A stretch of 8,079 nucleotides of DNA from Planococcus sp. (in: firmicutes) (GTDB lineage: Bacteria; Bacillota; Bacilli; Bacillales_A; Planococcaceae): positions 1 through 8,079 of the forward strand of contig JASLAI010000347.1 of the NCBI GenBank assembly GCA_030147225.1, given 5' to 3'. The notes beneath the pieces are model-generated. The model searched no databases. It saw only the letters and a program-made list of their open reading frames with translations, and had not been told where the DNA came from. The translations under genes were made by a program, and so were the position numbers. Below are positions 6,277 to 8,079 of this stretch, piece by piece. The first letter of the stretch is position 1, and each line of letters starts with the position of its first letter.

Positions 6277-6990
6277 GTGAAGATATATGCACATAGAGGC
6301 TGCTCAGGCGCCTATCCGGAAAATACAGTGGCTGCCTTCCGTGCAGCAGCTGAACTGCCGATTACTGGCGTTGAAATTGATGTCCATTTAAGCAGAGATG
6401 GAGAAATTGTCGTCATTCACGATGAAAAAGTCAATCGGACGACAAACGGTAAAGGGTACGTAAAAGAAATGACGTTAAAAGAATTAAAGGAGCTGGATTG
6501 CGGTTCCTGGTATTCGGAAGAATGGAGCAAGGAACAAATTCCGACCCTCGATGAAATCTTTGATATTTTTGAACATACAAACCATAGGCTGAATATTGAA
6601 CTGAAGACTGATGTTTTTCCTTATGATGGATTAGCCGATAAGGTGGTTGATCTGGCTGCTAAACGTGGATTTCTGGATCGTTTGCTGATTTCTTCTTTTA
6701 ACCATGAAGATATTCAGTCTATTGTACATGGCAAGCAAGTAGAAAGCGCCATTTTGACCTTTGAAGTGCTGGTGGATGTCTATGACTATGCACGTGTCAT
6801 TGGGACGAAGCGTATCCACCTTTCACTGCCATCGGCTTTTAGAAGAATGACTACTGACGCATTGCGAAAAGGCGCCATTGTCTACGTCTATACAGTCAAC
6901 GATCTGAATTATGCTGAAGAGCTCCAGAAAATCGGGATTCACGGAATTTTTACGGACTATCCTGAAAAGATGTTGGCACATTTCGAGTGA
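6277..6990 (+). CDS. Cytosolic glycerophosphodiester phosphodiesterase
   Basis: This 237-residue enzyme of the GDPD family (TIM barrel) is expected to hydrolyse glycerophosphodiesters, such as deacylated phospholipid head groups, to glycerol 3-phosphate and an alcohol. It has no signal peptide, unlike secreted GlpQ, so it should act inside the cell like UgpQ or B. subtilis YqiK. Diagnostic residues are present: His6-Arg7 in AHRGCSG, PENT (14-17), Glu33 and Asp35 in GVEIDVHLSRDG, His48 in VIHDE, the NRTTNGKG segment, and Glu108/Lys110 in IELKTD, which serve metal binding and catalysis in the family. The C-terminus keeps YVYTVND and GIFTDYPE, both typical. The start is GTG, supported by a strong Shine-Dalgarno that overlaps the kynA stop, so it is most likely co-transcribed with kynA. 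No metabolic link between the two is obvious. Confidence 0.94.
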   Translation: MKIYAHRGCSGAYPENTVAAFRAAAELPITGVEIDVHLSRDGEIVVIHDEKVNRTTNGKGYVKEMTLKELKELDCGSWYSEEWSKEQIPTLDEIFDIFEHTNHRLNIELKTDVFPYDGLADKVVDLAAKRGFLDRLLISSFNHEDIQSIVHGKQVESAILTFEVLVDVYDYARVIGTKRIHLSLPSAFRRMTTDALRKGAIVYVYTVNDLNYAEELQKIGIHGIFTDYPEKMLAHFE

Positions 6991-7151
6991 AATTTGGTCA
7001 AGCTTTAAAAGAAAGAGCGCAAAGCGACAGAGCGAATCGAGCTGAAGACCCTGGACTGATCACAGTAAAGGAAGCGGCTGAAGCCGAACTCGAACCCCTG
7101 GAAAGCATTTGTCTGGAACGATTTTTTCGACCTCGGTTCTTTTCCAATTGA
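6991..7151. repeat. Probable degenerate dispersed-repeat sequence after the phosphodiesterase gene
   Basis: This stretch has no recognisable gene. It contains AAAGGAAGCGGCTGAAGCC (from 7067) and CCCTGGAAAGC...GTCTGGAACG (7096-7120), resembling intergenic elements I recall near gene ends in Planococcaceae (GGAAAGCGTCCG, CTGGAACGGAAATC). GGAAGCGGC at 7070-7078 is the reverse complement of the GCCGCTTCC that begins the repeats at 3360, 3483 and 3608. A 54-codon frame opens at GTG 6987, overlapping the phosphodiesterase stop, and closes at 7149-7151. It lacks a Shine-Dalgarno and runs through the repeat-like sequence, so I do not call it a gene. From 7152 to 7203 I see only AT-rich sequence. Confidence 0.4.
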
Positions 7152-7203
7152 AAAGTCAGCTTTTTAGTTCAGCTTTATCTGGCTGCTTCTTTCTATACTC
7201 ATT

Positions 7204-7240
7204 AAAAAAGACGAATTGGAAAAATCCAATTCGTCTTTTC
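7204..7240. terminator. Bidirectional intrinsic terminator
   Basis: The arms 7206-7220 and 7225-7239 (AAAAGACGAATTGGA / TCCAATTCGTCTTTT) pair perfectly over 15 bp around an AAAA loop. A-runs before and T-runs after serve both strands. It ends 4 bp from the DUF2804 stop codon on the minus strand. It also lies about 215 bp beyond the phosphodiesterase, the likely end of the kynA transcript. Confidence 0.92.
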
Positions 7241-7243
7241 CTA

Positions 7244-8079
7244 TTACCACTTGGCATAATGCTCCTCGATGGAACCGAGAAGCTGCGTGATTTTCAGTTT
7301 TCTGCCATCGGGATAACGCACATATCCGTTATAATAGCCAAATAATTGATGAACTTCTGATTTTACGAGACGTGCATCCGTTTTGGAGACACGTTCAAAA
7401 AACGGGGAGAACGTCAATCTGACGTCATCGGAGAATTTACTGTGCACCAGCCAGGGCTTTTTAAAGTTTTCCTGATCGTACTGAAACAGTACATCCTCAT
7501 GGATTTTCGTCATTTTGCCATTAACAAAAAAAGCATTTTCTGTCATTCCGGTGCCATCGGTCCATTTACCGCCTAGATTCAAGCCGATCACTTTTCCAAG
7601 TGACCGTTGAGAAGCCATACCCCAATTCCAAAGAGATTCCCTAGGCCAAATGCCGCGGCCGTAATCCAATACGGCAAAGCTGTTAAGTTTTTCAAATTCG
7701 AATTGCTGACTGCCGATTTTCACCATGCCACTGACCGGAAGGGATGTATGTTTTCCGGTGAACTGGAAAGTCTGGCGATTCCATGGAATGACCACATTTA
7801 GGGATTCATAATCTTCAGGATGTGAAATAACCAGAATAGCTTCCAGATCTTCTCCGTCAAAGTCTTTGACGGAGACAGTCAGGTGCGTTGCATTCTGACT
7901 GTATACAGATTCAACCGTCATAGAATCACTGCGAAAATAGCAGGGCCCTAATGCATTTTCGGGTAGCTTTACATGCCGTGTAAATGGAACAACGACCGTT
8001 TTTTCATAAAAACGCTGGGTTTCGTAGTTGAGAAAGTAAACAAAACAAACAGTCGCGTAATCCAGATGGGAAATTGTTG
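7244..8079 (-). CDS. DUF2804 domain-containing protein (5' truncated)
   Basis: The frame is open from the right window edge to the TAA at 7244-7246, giving 277 visible residues of a family that usually runs to about 320-340. A Met at 7919-7921 is internal: the 52 codons before it are open, encode plausible family sequence (HLDYATVCFVYF, FYEKTVVVPF, KLPENALGP), and no Shine-Dalgarno fits that Met. Recognisable family blocks are DYGRGIWPRESLWNWG, GKVIGLNLGG, TENAFFVNGK and the C-terminal VHQLFGYYNGYVRYPDG. The protein is rich in beta strands, with no signal peptide or membrane segment in the visible part. The function of DUF2804 is unknown to me; the fold pattern suggests a soluble beta-rich, possibly lipocalin-like protein, which is inference. 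It converges on the kynA pair and shares its terminator. The assignment is by motif memory. Confidence 0.8.
   Translation of the reverse strand, partial: TISHLDYATVCFVYFLNYETQRFYEKTVVVPFTRHVKLPENALGPCYFRSDSMTVESVYSQNATHLTVSVKDFDGEDLEAILVISHPEDYESLNVVIPWNRQTFQFTGKHTSLPVSGMVKIGSQQFEFEKLNSFAVLDYGRGIWPRESLWNWGMASQRSLGKVIGLNLGGKWTDGTGMTENAFFVNGKMTKIHEDVLFQYDQENFKKPWLVHSKFSDDVRLTFSPFFERVSKTDARLVKSEVHQLFGYYNGYVRYPDGRKLKITQLLGSIEEHYAKW

Noticed and set aside
7109..7345. 78-codon plus-strand frame across the terminator
   Set aside because: It runs through a strong intrinsic terminator and then antisense to the DUF2804 gene; no ribosome binding site.
1..8079. A new multi-gene defence, mobile or biosynthetic system
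   Set aside because: All substantial genes fall into known families with ordinary operon structure. I found no effector, nuclease, toxin-antitoxin pair, integrase or transposase.

Overview
The window looks like a chromosomal segment of a low-to-moderate GC Gram-positive bacterium of the order Bacillales, most likely family Planococcaceae (Planococcus or Sporosarcina type). This rests on strong AGGAGG-type Shine-Dalgarno sites, GTG starts, a YusW-like lipoprotein with a lipobox, intrinsic terminators, and intergenic repeats of a kind I recall from Bacillaceae/Planococcaceae genomes. The genus is an inference. No tRNA, rRNA, CRISPR array, transposase, phage gene or attachment site was found.

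Layout. Positions 1-3312 hold two overlapping plus-strand genes for a heterodimeric ABC exporter; the first is cut by the left edge. Its two ATP sites are clearly asymmetric: one is degenerate, the other consensus. A terminator follows at 3315-3350. Positions 3360-3631 hold two tandem copies of a ~125-bp hairpin element plus a third partial arm. The helices of the two copies differ by compensatory base changes. A two-domain GNAT acetyltransferase follows (3751-4599), preceded by an 11-codon aromatic-rich leader ORF (3690-3725) with its own possible ribosome binding site.

A strong hairpin at 4621-4655 separates the acetyltransferase from a convergent minus-strand lipoprotein (4758-5276, YusW-like). 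Divergent from the lipoprotein, and sharing a ~135-bp intergenic region with it, is a plus-strand pair: tryptophan 2,3-dioxygenase (kynA, 5412-6266) and a cytosolic glycerophosphodiester phosphodiesterase (6277-6990), whose Shine-Dalgarno overlaps the kynA stop codon. No other kynurenine-pathway gene is in view. A ~215-bp stretch with repeat-like sequence leads to a near-perfect bidirectional terminator (7206-7239), shared with a minus-strand DUF2804 gene that runs off the right edge.

How the genes relate: the exporter pair forms one complex. kynA and the phosphodiesterase are probably co-transcribed, but no common pathway is obvious. The other genes look like independent housekeeping or accessory loci. 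I see no convincing new multi-gene system. The points most worth a second look are the covarying hairpin repeats, the aromatic leader ORF and the unusual kynA-phosphodiesterase pairing.
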